The translations under genes were made by a program, and so were the position numbers. A stretch of 64,000 nt of DNA. Origin: Ruegeria marina (GTDB taxonomy: Bacteria > Pseudomonadota > Alphaproteobacteria > Rhodobacterales > Rhodobacteraceae). The DNA lies in the NCBI RefSeq assembly GCF_900101475.1, contig NZ_FMZV01000012.1, positions 62,001-126,000 on the forward strand, read 5' to 3'. This document shows, piece after piece, positions 34,860-43,176 of this stretch (its first letter is position 1; each line of letters starts with the position of its first letter). The notes beneath the pieces were generated by a model. It was not told the origin of the DNA, ran no database searches, and saw only the letters and a list, made by a program, of their open reading frames with translations.

Positions 34860-35754
34860 GCCGCGCCTGCCAAACAGCCCCGAATGGGGCACCTTCGCGC
34901 TGATCCTCGGCTGCTACGCCGCCTGGCTCGTGGCCGTCTTCTGGCTGGCGGACCTGTCGCTCTGGCTCGCGGTGCCGGTGATGGGCCTGGTGGCAGCGCT
35001 GCATTCCTCGCTGACGCACGAGGCGCTGCACGGCCACCCGTTCCGCTTCCGTTGGCTGAACGAGGCGCTGATGGCGCTGCCGCTGACCTTGTGCATCCCC
35101 TACAACCGGTTCCGCGACCTGCACCTCGCCCATCACCAGGACGCCAACCTGACCGACCCCTATGACGATCCCGAAAGCAATTACCTGGACCCCGCTGTCT
35201 GGTCGCGTCTGCCCGGCTGGCAACGGCGCCTCTACGCGATGAACAACACGCTGATGGGGCGCATGGCGCTGGGCCCGCTGATCGGGCAGGTGACGTTCTT
35301 CCGCGACGAAGGACGCGGCGCGCTGCGCGGCGACCGCGACATCCTGCTCGCCTGGGCCCTGCACCTGCCGGGCATGGCGGCGGTGCTCTGGGTTGTGTGG
35401 CTGTCGCCCATGCCGGTCTGGGCCTTCGTGCTGTCGGTCTATATCGGTCTTGGCCTGCTCAAGATCCGCACCTTCCTGGAACATCGCGCGCATGAGAAAT
35501 CCCGCGCCCGCACGGTGGTGATCGAGGACCGCGGGCCGTTGGCCTTCCTGTTTCTCAACAACAACTACCACGTGGTGCATCACATGAACCCCGGCGCGTC
35601 CTGGTACGCGCTGCCCGCGCTCTACCGCGCCGGCAAGGACCGCTACCTGGCCTGCAACGAGGGCTACTGCTACCGCTCCTATGCCGAGGTATTCCGCCGC
35701 TATTTCTGGCGCGCCAAGGACCCGGTGCCGCATCCCTTCTGGCCAAATTCCTGA
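34852..35754 (+). CDS. Membrane fatty acid desaturase
   Basis: A 300-residue integral membrane diiron enzyme. Three histidine boxes are present: HEALHGH near residue 58, HLAHH near residue 85 and HVVHH near residue 236, with hydrophobic helices between. It would introduce a double bond into a membrane lipid acyl chain or oxidise a related substrate. It overlaps the DUF2061 gene, and the divergent XRE regulator is a candidate controller. Exact substrate (acyl, carotenoid or other) is uncertain because this family is broad. Confidence 0.87.
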   Translation: MSEPRLPNSPEWGTFALILGCYAAWLVAVFWLADLSLWLAVPVMGLVAALHSSLTHEALHGHPFRFRWLNEALMALPLTLCIPYNRFRDLHLAHHQDANLTDPYDDPESNYLDPAVWSRLPGWQRRLYAMNNTLMGRMALGPLIGQVTFFRDEGRGALRGDRDILLAWALHLPGMAAVLWVVWLSPMPVWAFVLSVYIGLGLLKIRTFLEHRAHEKSRARTVVIEDRGPLAFLFLNNNYHVVHHMNPGASWYALPALYRAGKDRYLACNEGYCYRSYAEVFRRYFWRAKDPVPHPFWPNS

Positions 35755-35774
35755 TTTGAGGCCACAAGGAGCGC

Positions 35775-36677
35775 ATGAGCCTCTGGATTCCCGTCACCCT
35801 CGCCGCCGCGCTGTTTCAGACCGTTCGGTTCATGCTGCAAAAATCGCTGGCGACGGTGAAACTGTCGGCAACCGGGGCAACCTTCGCCCGGTTTCTGTAT
35901 TCGGCGCCGCTGGCGCTGGCTGCGCTGCTGATAGCCACCACTGCGGGCGGCCATGACCTGCCGCTGCTGGACTTGCGGTTCTGGCTCTTCGCCGCCATCG
36001 GCGGCACCGCCCAGATCCTTGCCACAATCTGCGTGGTGGCGCTGTTCAAGCAGCGCAATTTCGCGGTCGGCATTACCTTCAAGAAGACCGAGGTGATCCA
36101 GACCGCGATCGTCGGCTTCGTCATCCTGGGCGAGGGCGTGTCCTGGGGCGCCCTCGGTGCGATCCTGTTGGGGCTGGCGGCGGTGCTGGTCCTGTCCAGG
36201 GCGCCCGGCGGCAGCGGCGCCTGGTGGCGCCACCTGACCAACCGCGCCTCGCAACTTGGGCTGGGGTCGGGGGTGCTGTTCGCCTTTTCCGCGGTCAGCT
36301 ACCGGGCGGCCTCGCTGGAACTGGGCGATATCGCCCCCTGGTTCCGGGCGCTGGTGACGCTTGCCGCAGTGGTGTCGTTCCAGCTGGTGTCGATGGCGCT
36401 CTGGCTCTGGGTGCGCGACCGGGCACAACTGGCTGCCGTCTGGGCCGCGCGAGATACAGCCGCCTTCGTCGGGCTGACCAGCCTCGGCGGGTCCTTTTGC
36501 TGGTTTTTCGCCTTCACCTTGCAGAACGCGGCCTATGTCAAGGCGCTAGGCCAGGTCGAGTTGCTCTTCAGCCTGATGGCCTCGATGCTGTTCTTCCGGG
36601 AAACCATAACAGGGCGCGAGATCGCCGGTATGGGATTGCTGGGCCTGTCGATCCTGGCGCTTGTGCTGACCATCTGA
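35775..36677 (+). CDS. EamA/DMT-family transporter
   Basis: A 300-residue protein with ten predicted hydrophobic helices in two repeats (e.g. FARFLYSAPLALAALLIAT; VIQTAIVGFVILGEGVSWGALGAILLGLAAVLVLS; VELLFSLMASMLFFRETITGREIAGMGLLGLSILAL). It is an inner-membrane drug/metabolite carrier of unknown substrate. AAGGAG precedes the ATG, 20 bases after the desaturase stop, so it may be the third gene of that operon. It ends before a large inverted repeat. Confidence 0.85.
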   Translation: MSLWIPVTLAAALFQTVRFMLQKSLATVKLSATGATFARFLYSAPLALAALLIATTAGGHDLPLLDLRFWLFAAIGGTAQILATICVVALFKQRNFAVGITFKKTEVIQTAIVGFVILGEGVSWGALGAILLGLAAVLVLSRAPGGSGAWWRHLTNRASQLGLGSGVLFAFSAVSYRAASLELGDIAPWFRALVTLAAVVSFQLVSMALWLWVRDRAQLAAVWAARDTAAFVGLTSLGGSFCWFFAFTLQNAAYVKALGQVELLFSLMASMLFFRETITGREIAGMGLLGLSILALVLTI

Positions 36678-36782
36678 CCAGAGGCTTCTGCGCCGGCGCC
36701 GGGTTTCTCCTGGCAGAAACCAGTTTGGGATTGGGCGGGCCGCGCGTCCCGCGCGGCGTCTTTTGCGAGGCCCTGCCTCGCG

Positions 36783-36890
36783 CTCCGGAGTATTTGTGAC
36801 CAGAAAGAAGCCGCAGCGTTTTGGTTTCTTTCTGGTCAAAAATACTCCGGGGGAGTCGCCGTCAGGCGACGGGGGCAGAGCCCCCTGAAA
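36783..36890. repeat. Two inverted GGAGTATTT-family repeats forming a large hairpin (copies 3 and 4)
   Basis: CCGGAGTATTTGTGACCAGA followed by AAGAA faces its near-perfect inverse (TTCTTTCTGGTCAAAAATAC then TCCGG) across a 13-base loop, about 27 bases per arm with one mismatch. The right copy also carries the GTCGCC/GGCGAC and GGGGGC/GCCCCC hairpins seen at 20849. It separates the convergent DMT and DEAD-box genes and would terminate both. Confidence 0.85.
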
Positions 36891-36900
36891 CGGTGCCGGA

Positions 36901-38319
36901 TTATCCTGCCCGGCGTTCCTCGAAGCTCAGCGCAATGAAGCTGGGCAGATGGTCGCCCATGCCTACCACGCGCGCGCCGCGGTCCTCGTTCCGTTCGCGA
37001 TTGCGTTTTTCTTCTTGCCGTGGGGGACGGTCTTGCTTTTCTTCGCTACGGGCGTCGCGCTTGTCCTCACGCGGTGCCTTGTCGGCGCGCTTTTCCGTGT
37101 CCCGCTGCGGTTTGTCGGACTTGCTCCTGCGATCGTCGCGGCGCGACTTGGTCTCCGGCAACTCTTCAAGCTTTACCGGATTTTCGAGACGCGGGATCTC
37201 CTTCTGGATCAGCTTTTCAATCGCATCGAGCGCCTTGTCGTCGCGCGGGATGCAGATGGTGATCGCCTTGCCGGCGCGTCCCGCACGGCCGGTGCGGCCA
37301 ATCCTGTGCACATAATCCTCGGGGTGGCCGGGCACATCGAAATTGAACACATGGCTTACGCTGGGAATGTCGAGGCCGCGCGCGGCAACGTCCGAGGCCA
37401 CCAGCAGGCGCACCTTGCCTTCGCGGAACCCGTCCAGTGTGCGGGTCCGCTGGCTCTGATCCAGATCGCCATGGATCGGCGCCGCGTCATAACCGTATTT
37501 CTGCAACGACTTGGCGACGATATCCACATCCGACTTGCGGTTGCAGAAGATGATCGCGTTGGTGCATTTCTCGCCCTCGGCGTCGATCAGCGCCCGCAGA
37601 ACGGCGCGTTTCTCGCTGGCCTCGCGGTCGCGGCGGCTGCCCTTGAACTGCACCACGCCCTGTTCGATGGTTTCCGACGCCGTCGCCTGGCGGGCCACCT
37701 CGATGCGCGCGGGCGCGCTGAGGAAGGTGTTGGTGATGCGTTCGATCTCGGGCGCCATGGTGGCCGAGAAGAACAGCGTCTGGCGGGTAAACGGCGTCAG
37801 GCTGAAGATGCGCTCGATATCGGGGATGAAGCCCATGTCGAGCATACGGTCCGCCTCGTCCACCACCATGATCTGCACCCCGGTCAGCAGGAGCTTGCCG
37901 CGCTCGAAATGATCGAGCAACCGGCCCGGCGTGGCAATCAGCACGTCGACGCCCCGGTCGATCAGCGCATCCTGCTCCTTGAAGCTGACGCCGCCGATCA
38001 GGAGAGCCTTGGTCAGTTTCAAATGCTTGGTATAGGTGTCGAAGTTCTCGGCGACCTGCGCGGCCAGTTCCCGTGTCGGGCAGAGCACCAGGCTGCGCGG
38101 CATCCGGGCGCGGGCGCGGCCACGGGCCAGCAGGGTGATCATCGGCAGGGTAAAGCTTGCGGTCTTGCCGGTGCCGGTCTGGGCGATGCCCAGCACGTCT
38201 TTCCCTTCCAGAGCGGGAGGAATTGCGCCTGCCTGAATCGGGGTGGGGGTTTCGTAACCGGCTTCTTCTACGGCCTTGAGGACCTTGGGATTCAGGTTCA
38301 GATCAGAAAATTTTGTCAT
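36901..38319 (-). CDS. DEAD-box RNA helicase (RhlE-like)
   Basis: A 472-residue helicase with Q motif (YETPTPIQ), motif I AQTGTGKT, PTRELA, DEAD in VVDEADRMLDMGF, SAT and the C-terminal HRIGRTGRAGRAG. Residues 385-472 are a very basic, arginine/lysine/aspartate-rich tail (KSRRDDRRSKSDK) used for RNA or ribosome binding. The ATG at 38319 (MTKFSDLNLNPKVL) gives the usual RhlE start. Cold adaptation, rRNA maturation or mRNA turnover are family roles; not decided here. Confidence 0.93.
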   Translation of the reverse strand: MTKFSDLNLNPKVLKAVEEAGYETPTPIQAGAIPPALEGKDVLGIAQTGTGKTASFTLPMITLLARGRARARMPRSLVLCPTRELAAQVAENFDTYTKHLKLTKALLIGGVSFKEQDALIDRGVDVLIATPGRLLDHFERGKLLLTGVQIMVVDEADRMLDMGFIPDIERIFSLTPFTRQTLFFSATMAPEIERITNTFLSAPARIEVARQATASETIEQGVVQFKGSRRDREASEKRAVLRALIDAEGEKCTNAIIFCNRKSDVDIVAKSLQKYGYDAAPIHGDLDQSQRTRTLDGFREGKVRLLVASDVAARGLDIPSVSHVFNFDVPGHPEDYVHRIGRTGRAGRAGKAITICIPRDDKALDAIEKLIQKEIPRLENPVKLEELPETKSRRDDRRSKSDKPQRDTEKRADKAPREDKRDARSEEKQDRPPRQEEKRNRERNEDRGARVVGMGDHLPSFIALSFEERRAG

Positions 38320-38510
38320 GTGTGTCCGATATATGCGGACACTCACCGGGCCCGCGCGTCTGTCGTTTTGCCGGGCCCGTCATGGGCGCTGCGCCTGTCG
38401 GGCGCGCTACGGCTGAGCGGGGCATATCAAAAACCCCTGCCATCGTCAAATGTTGCATCTGCAGCACCGGAATTCGCGCTCATTGTTGCGCATTGGCAAA
38501 CGTCAATGGA

Positions 38511-39446
38511 TCAATCGGGGAACTGCTTCCGGGTTGCCGCCTCAAGGTCGAGGCGGCGCCGTTTCAGCATTCCGGCGGCCTCCAGGCGTGCGCGTCCTTC
38601 GGGTGAAACGGCGTTCATCTCGTCGAAGAAGGCACGCAGCCCGGCCTCGCCATCCGCCTCTTCGATGGAACTCAGCAGCTCGTGCATGCTGATACCGCCC
38701 GCCTCGCGCGGGACATTGGGGGCCAGGTCCGGCCGGTACGAGCCCTTGGCGATGCGATAGCGGTAGGCGGAAATCCAGTGGCCCCAGTCGGCAGCGTGCC
38801 GGTGCAACAAGTCGACGCTGTCCAGCTCCACCTGACCTGGGTTCATCTCCTTGTTGCGAAAGATGTTGTGGATGCGGAAATCGACCTTTTCCAGTCCGGT
38901 GCGTGCGATCACCTTGCCCGCCACATGGCTCATGAAGCCGCCTTTGACGAAGGCGCCGTAAGTGGGATAGAGCCGCCGTACCGTCTCGTCCCGCGCCGGT
39001 CCGCCGGGGATGAACGCCTTGTAAAGCGTGTCGTCACCGGCCAGGGCCTCGAGCGGGCGCATCCGGGCGCACAGCACCTCGGGGCCGAACGCATCCAGAA
39101 GGCCGGCGAGCGGGGTTTCGGGCCAGATGAACTCGTCCACGTCGATATGCGCCAGCCAGTCCACCTCGGCACGGTTATAGGCATGGCGCGCATTCATCGT
39201 CTGGCGGGCCTGGTGCTTGGCGGGGCGGGCCAGCTTGCGGCGGCTCCAATAGCTGTCGTCACAGGCCCAGACCCGGATGCGCGGGTGCGCCTTGAGCCGG
39301 GCGAATACCGAAGGGTCGGGCTCGTCGAGATAGAGGTAGAGCCGGTGCGCGCCCAGTTCCAGGTGCCAGGCGGCGAACTGCTGGATATCGCGTTGGGGCG
39401 CCTTTACGGTCGCCACCACGCCCCAGGTCACGCCCTTGTCGCCCAT
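38511..39446 (-). CDS. Family 2-type glycosyltransferase (DVDEF type)
   Basis: A 311-residue soluble protein with a GT-A-like fold: N-terminal VVATVKAPQRDIQQFAAWHLELGAHRLYLYLDEP, then metal-binding DXD motif in HIDVDEFIWPE near residue 105. This matches the Glyco_tranf_2_4 group common in Roseobacters (often several per genome, linked to cell-surface glycans). Acceptor unknown. No polysaccharide genes adjoin; RF3 and a Hint protein follow upstream on the same strand. Confidence 0.8.
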   Translation of the reverse strand: MGDKGVTWGVVATVKAPQRDIQQFAAWHLELGAHRLYLYLDEPDPSVFARLKAHPRIRVWACDDSYWSRRKLARPAKHQARQTMNARHAYNRAEVDWLAHIDVDEFIWPETPLAGLLDAFGPEVLCARMRPLEALAGDDTLYKAFIPGGPARDETVRRLYPTYGAFVKGGFMSHVAGKVIARTGLEKVDFRIHNIFRNKEMNPGQVELDSVDLLHRHAADWGHWISAYRYRIAKGSYRPDLAPNVPREAGGISMHELLSSIEEADGEAGLRAFFDEMNAVSPEGRARLEAAGMLKRRRLDLEAATRKQFPD

Positions 39447-39498
39447 GCCCGCTGTCCCTGTCCGTTGCCTGCCCGCGCAGCTTAGGGCAGGGCGCGGT

Positions 39499-41106
39499 TC
39501 AGGTCATCATCTCTTTGGTGGCGGTCAGCTTCAGTTCGGGGTAATCGCGCACCACGCGGTCGATATCCCATTGCAGCCGGGTCAGGTAGACGATGTCGCC
39601 GTCGTGGTCATGGGCGATGTGCTGTTTGTTGGTGTTGACGAACCGGTCCAGCGCCGCCTTGTCGCCCGCCACCCAGCGGGCCGAGGTGAATTGCGACCCG
39701 TCGAACCGCACCGGCAGCCCGTATTCCAGCTCGATCCGGCTGGCCAGAACCTCGAATTGCAGCGCGCCGACGACGCCCACGATGAAGCCCGAGCCGATCA
39801 TCGGCTTGAACACCTTGGCGGCGCCTTCCTCGGCGAATTGCATCAACGCCTTTTCCAGGTGCTTGGCCTTCATCGGGTCGCCCGCGCGCACGCCCTGCAA
39901 CAATTCCGGCGCGAACGAGGGGATGCCGGTCACCCGCAGCGCTTCGCCCTCGGTCAGCGTGTCGCCGATGCGCAATTGCCCGTGGTTGGGGATGCCGATG
40001 ATGTCGCCAGCCCAGGCTTCCTCGGCCAGTTCCCGGTCCGAGGCGAGGAACAGCACCGGGTTCGAGATCGCCATTGGTTTCTTCGACCGCACATGCATCA
40101 GCTTCATGCCGCGCTGGAAATGGCCTGAGGCGAGCCGGACAAAGGCCACCCGGTCGCGATGCTTGGGGTCCATGTTCGCCTGAACCTTGAAGACAAAGCC
40201 GGAAACCTTTGTCTCATCAGGGGAAATCTGCCTTGGCTCGGCGCTCTGCACCTGCGGTTCGGGGCCGTATTTCCCGATCCCCTCCATCAGTTCCTTGACC
40301 CCGAACGAGTTGATGGCCGAGCCGAACCAGATCGGCGTCATATGTCCTTCGAGCACCGCCTGCGGGTCGAGCGCGGGCAAGAGCTCGCGCGCCATCTCCA
40401 GTTCCTCGTGCAGCTTCTCCAGCAGGTGCGCGGGCACGTGCTGGGCCAGCTTGGGGTCGTCAAGCCCATTGATTTCGATGCTCTCGGCGACCTTGTTGCG
40501 GTCGGCGCGGTCCATCAGCTCCAGCCGGTCGCGCAGGATGTCGTAACAACCGATGAAATCGCGGCCCTGGCCGATGGGCCAGCTTGCCGGGGTCACGTCG
40601 ATGGCCAGCATTTCCTGGATCTCGTCAATGATCTCGAACGTGTCGCGGCTTTCGCGGTCCATCTTGTTGCAGAAAGTCAGGATCGGCAGGTCGCGCAGGC
40701 GGCAGACCTCGAACAGCTTCCGCGTCTGGCTCTCGACGCCCTTGGCGCCGTCGATCACCATCACCGCCGCATCCACCGCCGTCAGTGTGCGATAGGTGTC
40801 CTCGGAGAAATCCGAGTGGCCGGGCGTGTCCACAAGATTGAACCGGAAGCTCTTGTAATCGAACGACATTGCCGAGGCCGAGACCGAGATGCCCCGGTCC
40901 TTTTCCATCTGCATGAAGTCCGACCGCGTGCGCCGCGCCTCTCCCTTGGCGCGCACCTGTCCGGCCATCTGGATCGCGCCGCCGAACAGCAGGAACTTTT
41001 CGGTCAGCGTGGTCTTGCCCGCATCCGGGTGCGAGATGATGGCGAAGGTGCGGCGCCGCGCGATCTCGGGCGGCAATACGGGGCGGTTCGAGGCGATATC
41101 CAACAT
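39499..41106 (-). CDS. prfC: Peptide chain release factor 3
   Basis: A 535-residue translational GTPase that recycles RF1/RF2. G1 is SHPDAGKTTLTE at residue 25, switch I MEKDRGISV, G3 DTPGHSDFSEDTYR, and G4 NKMDRE; the C-terminal domains match RF3 (FKVQANMDPKHRDRVAFVRLASG). The ATG at 41106 gives the normal N terminus; longer in-frame extension is unlikely. The usual length is about 530. Single gene, 52 bases upstream of the glycosyltransferase on the same strand. Confidence 0.96.
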   Translation of the reverse strand: MLDIASNRPVLPPEIARRRTFAIISHPDAGKTTLTEKFLLFGGAIQMAGQVRAKGEARRTRSDFMQMEKDRGISVSASAMSFDYKSFRFNLVDTPGHSDFSEDTYRTLTAVDAAVMVIDGAKGVESQTRKLFEVCRLRDLPILTFCNKMDRESRDTFEIIDEIQEMLAIDVTPASWPIGQGRDFIGCYDILRDRLELMDRADRNKVAESIEINGLDDPKLAQHVPAHLLEKLHEELEMARELLPALDPQAVLEGHMTPIWFGSAINSFGVKELMEGIGKYGPEPQVQSAEPRQISPDETKVSGFVFKVQANMDPKHRDRVAFVRLASGHFQRGMKLMHVRSKKPMAISNPVLFLASDRELAEEAWAGDIIGIPNHGQLRIGDTLTEGEALRVTGIPSFAPELLQGVRAGDPMKAKHLEKALMQFAEEGAAKVFKPMIGSGFIVGVVGALQFEVLASRIELEYGLPVRFDGSQFTSARWVAGDKAALDRFVNTNKQHIAHDHDGDIVYLTRLQWDIDRVVRDYPELKLTATKEMMT

Positions 41107-41208
41107 GAGCGCGCGTATATCAGGTTGCGCCGCCCGTGCAAGAATGCGCACGCGGCTTGCTGCATGGCGTGCCGGACGAAGGGCGGTCCATCCGGCGATC
41201 CAGCGGGC

Positions 41209-42255
41209 TCAGCGGTTGGTCGAGGCCCGTTTCAGGAGCGCAATGGCGTCCGGCCGGTCCAGCAGCCGCTTTGACACATCGATCCCGTGCCCGTCGCCGC
41301 GCCCGTGCTGGTCCAGCAGCAGGCGCACCTCTTCAAGCAGTTCCTCGGGCAGGGCGGGCCGGGTGCGCGGATCCAGCAGCATGGTCTCGGCCGCGATCCC
41401 CTCGGCATAGATGATGTGGTGCCGGTCGAACAGAAGCTGAAAATAATCGACGAATCCGCCTTCCTGAACGAAGACCGTATCGCCGTTGACCAGGTGCCGC
41501 GCCTTTACCAGCAGTTCCGGCTGGCCTGCGCCGATCTCGTCGCGGCGCTGGTAGACGAACAGCCGGTGATCGGGGCTGACCACCAGATCGTTGTCGTTGT
41601 TCAGCGTACCGGCGCGGATCACGATGGGGGCGAAATCGCCCACCGCGCGCACCGTGCTCTGGCCGATCCAGCGCACCTGCTGCACCCCGTCGTCGCGGGT
41701 CAGCACCCGGTCGCCCACCTTCAGTTCCTCAATGGGCACCTGCGCGCCCGAGGCCAGCGTGATATGGGTGCCGCGCGTGAACGAGACACAGGCCACCTGC
41801 GCGAATTTCTGCCGTGCCCGCTCGCTGTCGATACCCACCAGCGTGTAATCGGTTCTGGCCGCCAGCGGCGCCAGCGGCAAGAGGTAGACATCGGCGATAT
41901 GGCCGCTCGCGTCGACCTCGACCAGCACGATTGCGTCGGTGGTCATGCCGTCGGGGCTCATCAGGCTCAGCGCGCAATCCAGATGCACCGCATGGCCGGG
42001 CCGCCCGCATTCGGTATCCCCGGAGACCAGGAACGCGCCATCGGCCAGCACCTCCAGCCCCAGGCGGCGCAGCGGCGCGACAGGATCCAGGCCATAGACA
42101 TCGTCCAGCATCAATTCGTCCATCGGCGCAATCTCGTCGCCCAGATTGGCGCCATTCGTCACCACGAAGGCGTCGGCGCGGTAAACGGGTACGGATTGGG
42201 CGGGCGCGTGTCTGGTCACGGGATCCAACGGAGGCTGCGGGGCAAGGTCTTTCAT
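41209..42255 (-). CDS. Hedgehog-type Hint-domain protein
   Basis: A 348-residue protein. Residues 160-300 form a Hint domain: GTHITLASGAQVPIEELKVGDRVLT, DDGVQQVRWIG, and VVSPDHRLFV. The usual nucleophile Cys of C-F-T-P-G-T is replaced here (VSFTRGT), with a cysteine two residues earlier. The N-terminal 150 residues are acidic with no clear family. Such proteins are frequent in Rhodobacterales; function unknown. Self-splicing or cleavage is doubtful without the cysteine. Divergent from the SDR gene. Confidence 0.75.
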   Translation of the reverse strand: MKDLAPQPPLDPVTRHAPAQSVPVYRADAFVVTNGANLGDEIAPMDELMLDDVYGLDPVAPLRRLGLEVLADGAFLVSGDTECGRPGHAVHLDCALSLMSPDGMTTDAIVLVEVDASGHIADVYLLPLAPLAARTDYTLVGIDSERARQKFAQVACVSFTRGTHITLASGAQVPIEELKVGDRVLTRDDGVQQVRWIGQSTVRAVGDFAPIVIRAGTLNNDNDLVVSPDHRLFVYQRRDEIGAGQPELLVKARHLVNGDTVFVQEGGFVDYFQLLFDRHHIIYAEGIAAETMLLDPRTRPALPEELLEEVRLLLDQHGRGDGHGIDVSKRLLDRPDAIALLKRASTNR

Positions 42256-42393
42256 GATCAATCTGAGTGGCTTCCGGCACAAGTGCAATCCATTCTGCCG
42301 CCAAAATGTGGCGGATCTCGGTCAGCCGGGTGGTGATCGCCGGGCATTTGGTGCTAACTCGGCGGCAACGACACCATAGAGGGAGAACGGGAC

Positions 42394-43173
42394 ATGGATC
42401 TGGGTATCGCGGGCAAGAAGGCGCTGGTCTGCGCCTCGTCCAAAGGGCTGGGGCTGGGCTGCGCCCAGGCGCTGGCGGTCGCAGGCGTCGATCTGGTGAT
42501 GAACGCGCGCGGCGCCGAGGCGCTGGAGGCTGCGGCGGAGGCGATCCGCGCGGCGCATGGGGTGACGGTCACCACCGTCGCCTGTGACGTCACCGCCGAG
42601 GCGGGGCAGGCGCAGGTGATCGAGGCGGCCCAAGGCGTCGACATCCTGGTCACCAATGCAGGCGGCCCGCCGCCGGGCCTGTGGTCGGACTGGGATCGCG
42701 ACGATTTCATCCGTGCGCTCGACGCCAACATGCTGACCCCGATCGCCTTCATGAAGGCGCTCCTGCCTGGCATGATCGACAAGAGCTGGGGCCGGGTGGT
42801 CAACATCACCTCGCAATCGGTGCGCGCGCCGATCCCGGCGCTGGGCCTGTCGAATGCCGCCCGCACCGGGCTGACAGGCTATGTCGCCGGCACCTCGCGC
42901 CAGGTCGCGCCCTTTGGCGTGACGATCAACAACCTGCTGCCTGGCATCCACGCTACCGACCGCGCCAATGCGCTGGACGGCCCGGTGGCGCAGCAGAAGG
43001 GTATCAGCCTGGAAGAGGCGCGGGCCGAGCGCGCCGCCACCATTCCCGCTCGCCGCTACGGCACGTCCGAGGAATTCGGCGCCGCCTGTGCCTTTCTCTG
43101 CTCGCAGCATGCGGGCTTCATCGTCGGACAGAACCTGCTGCTCGACGGCGGCGGCACCAACCTGACGATGTGA
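42394..43173 (+). CDS. SDR-fold protein lacking the catalytic YxxxK
   Basis: A 259-residue short-chain-dehydrogenase fold. The NADP-type motif ASSKGLGLGCAQAL and the NAG box VTNAGGPP are present, and the serine in NITSQSVRAP. At the catalytic position, however, the sequence is GLSNAARTG, with no tyrosine or lysine. This pattern defines a known divergent SDR branch (annotated 3-oxoacyl-ACP reductase-like) whose activity is unclear. It ends three bases before the AlkD-like gene, so the two are co-translated. AGGGAGAA precedes the ATG. Confidence 0.85.
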   Translation: MDLGIAGKKALVCASSKGLGLGCAQALAVAGVDLVMNARGAEALEAAAEAIRAAHGVTVTTVACDVTAEAGQAQVIEAAQGVDILVTNAGGPPPGLWSDWDRDDFIRALDANMLTPIAFMKALLPGMIDKSWGRVVNITSQSVRAPIPALGLSNAARTGLTGYVAGTSRQVAPFGVTINNLLPGIHATDRANALDGPVAQQKGISLEEARAERAATIPARRYGTSEEFGAACAFLCSQHAGFIVGQNLLLDGGGTNLTM

Positions 43174-43176
43174 GGC

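Noticed and set aside
36783-36890. Insertion-sequence remnant
   Set aside because: No transposase fragment or target duplication; the inverted copies match an intergenic repeat found singly elsewhere.
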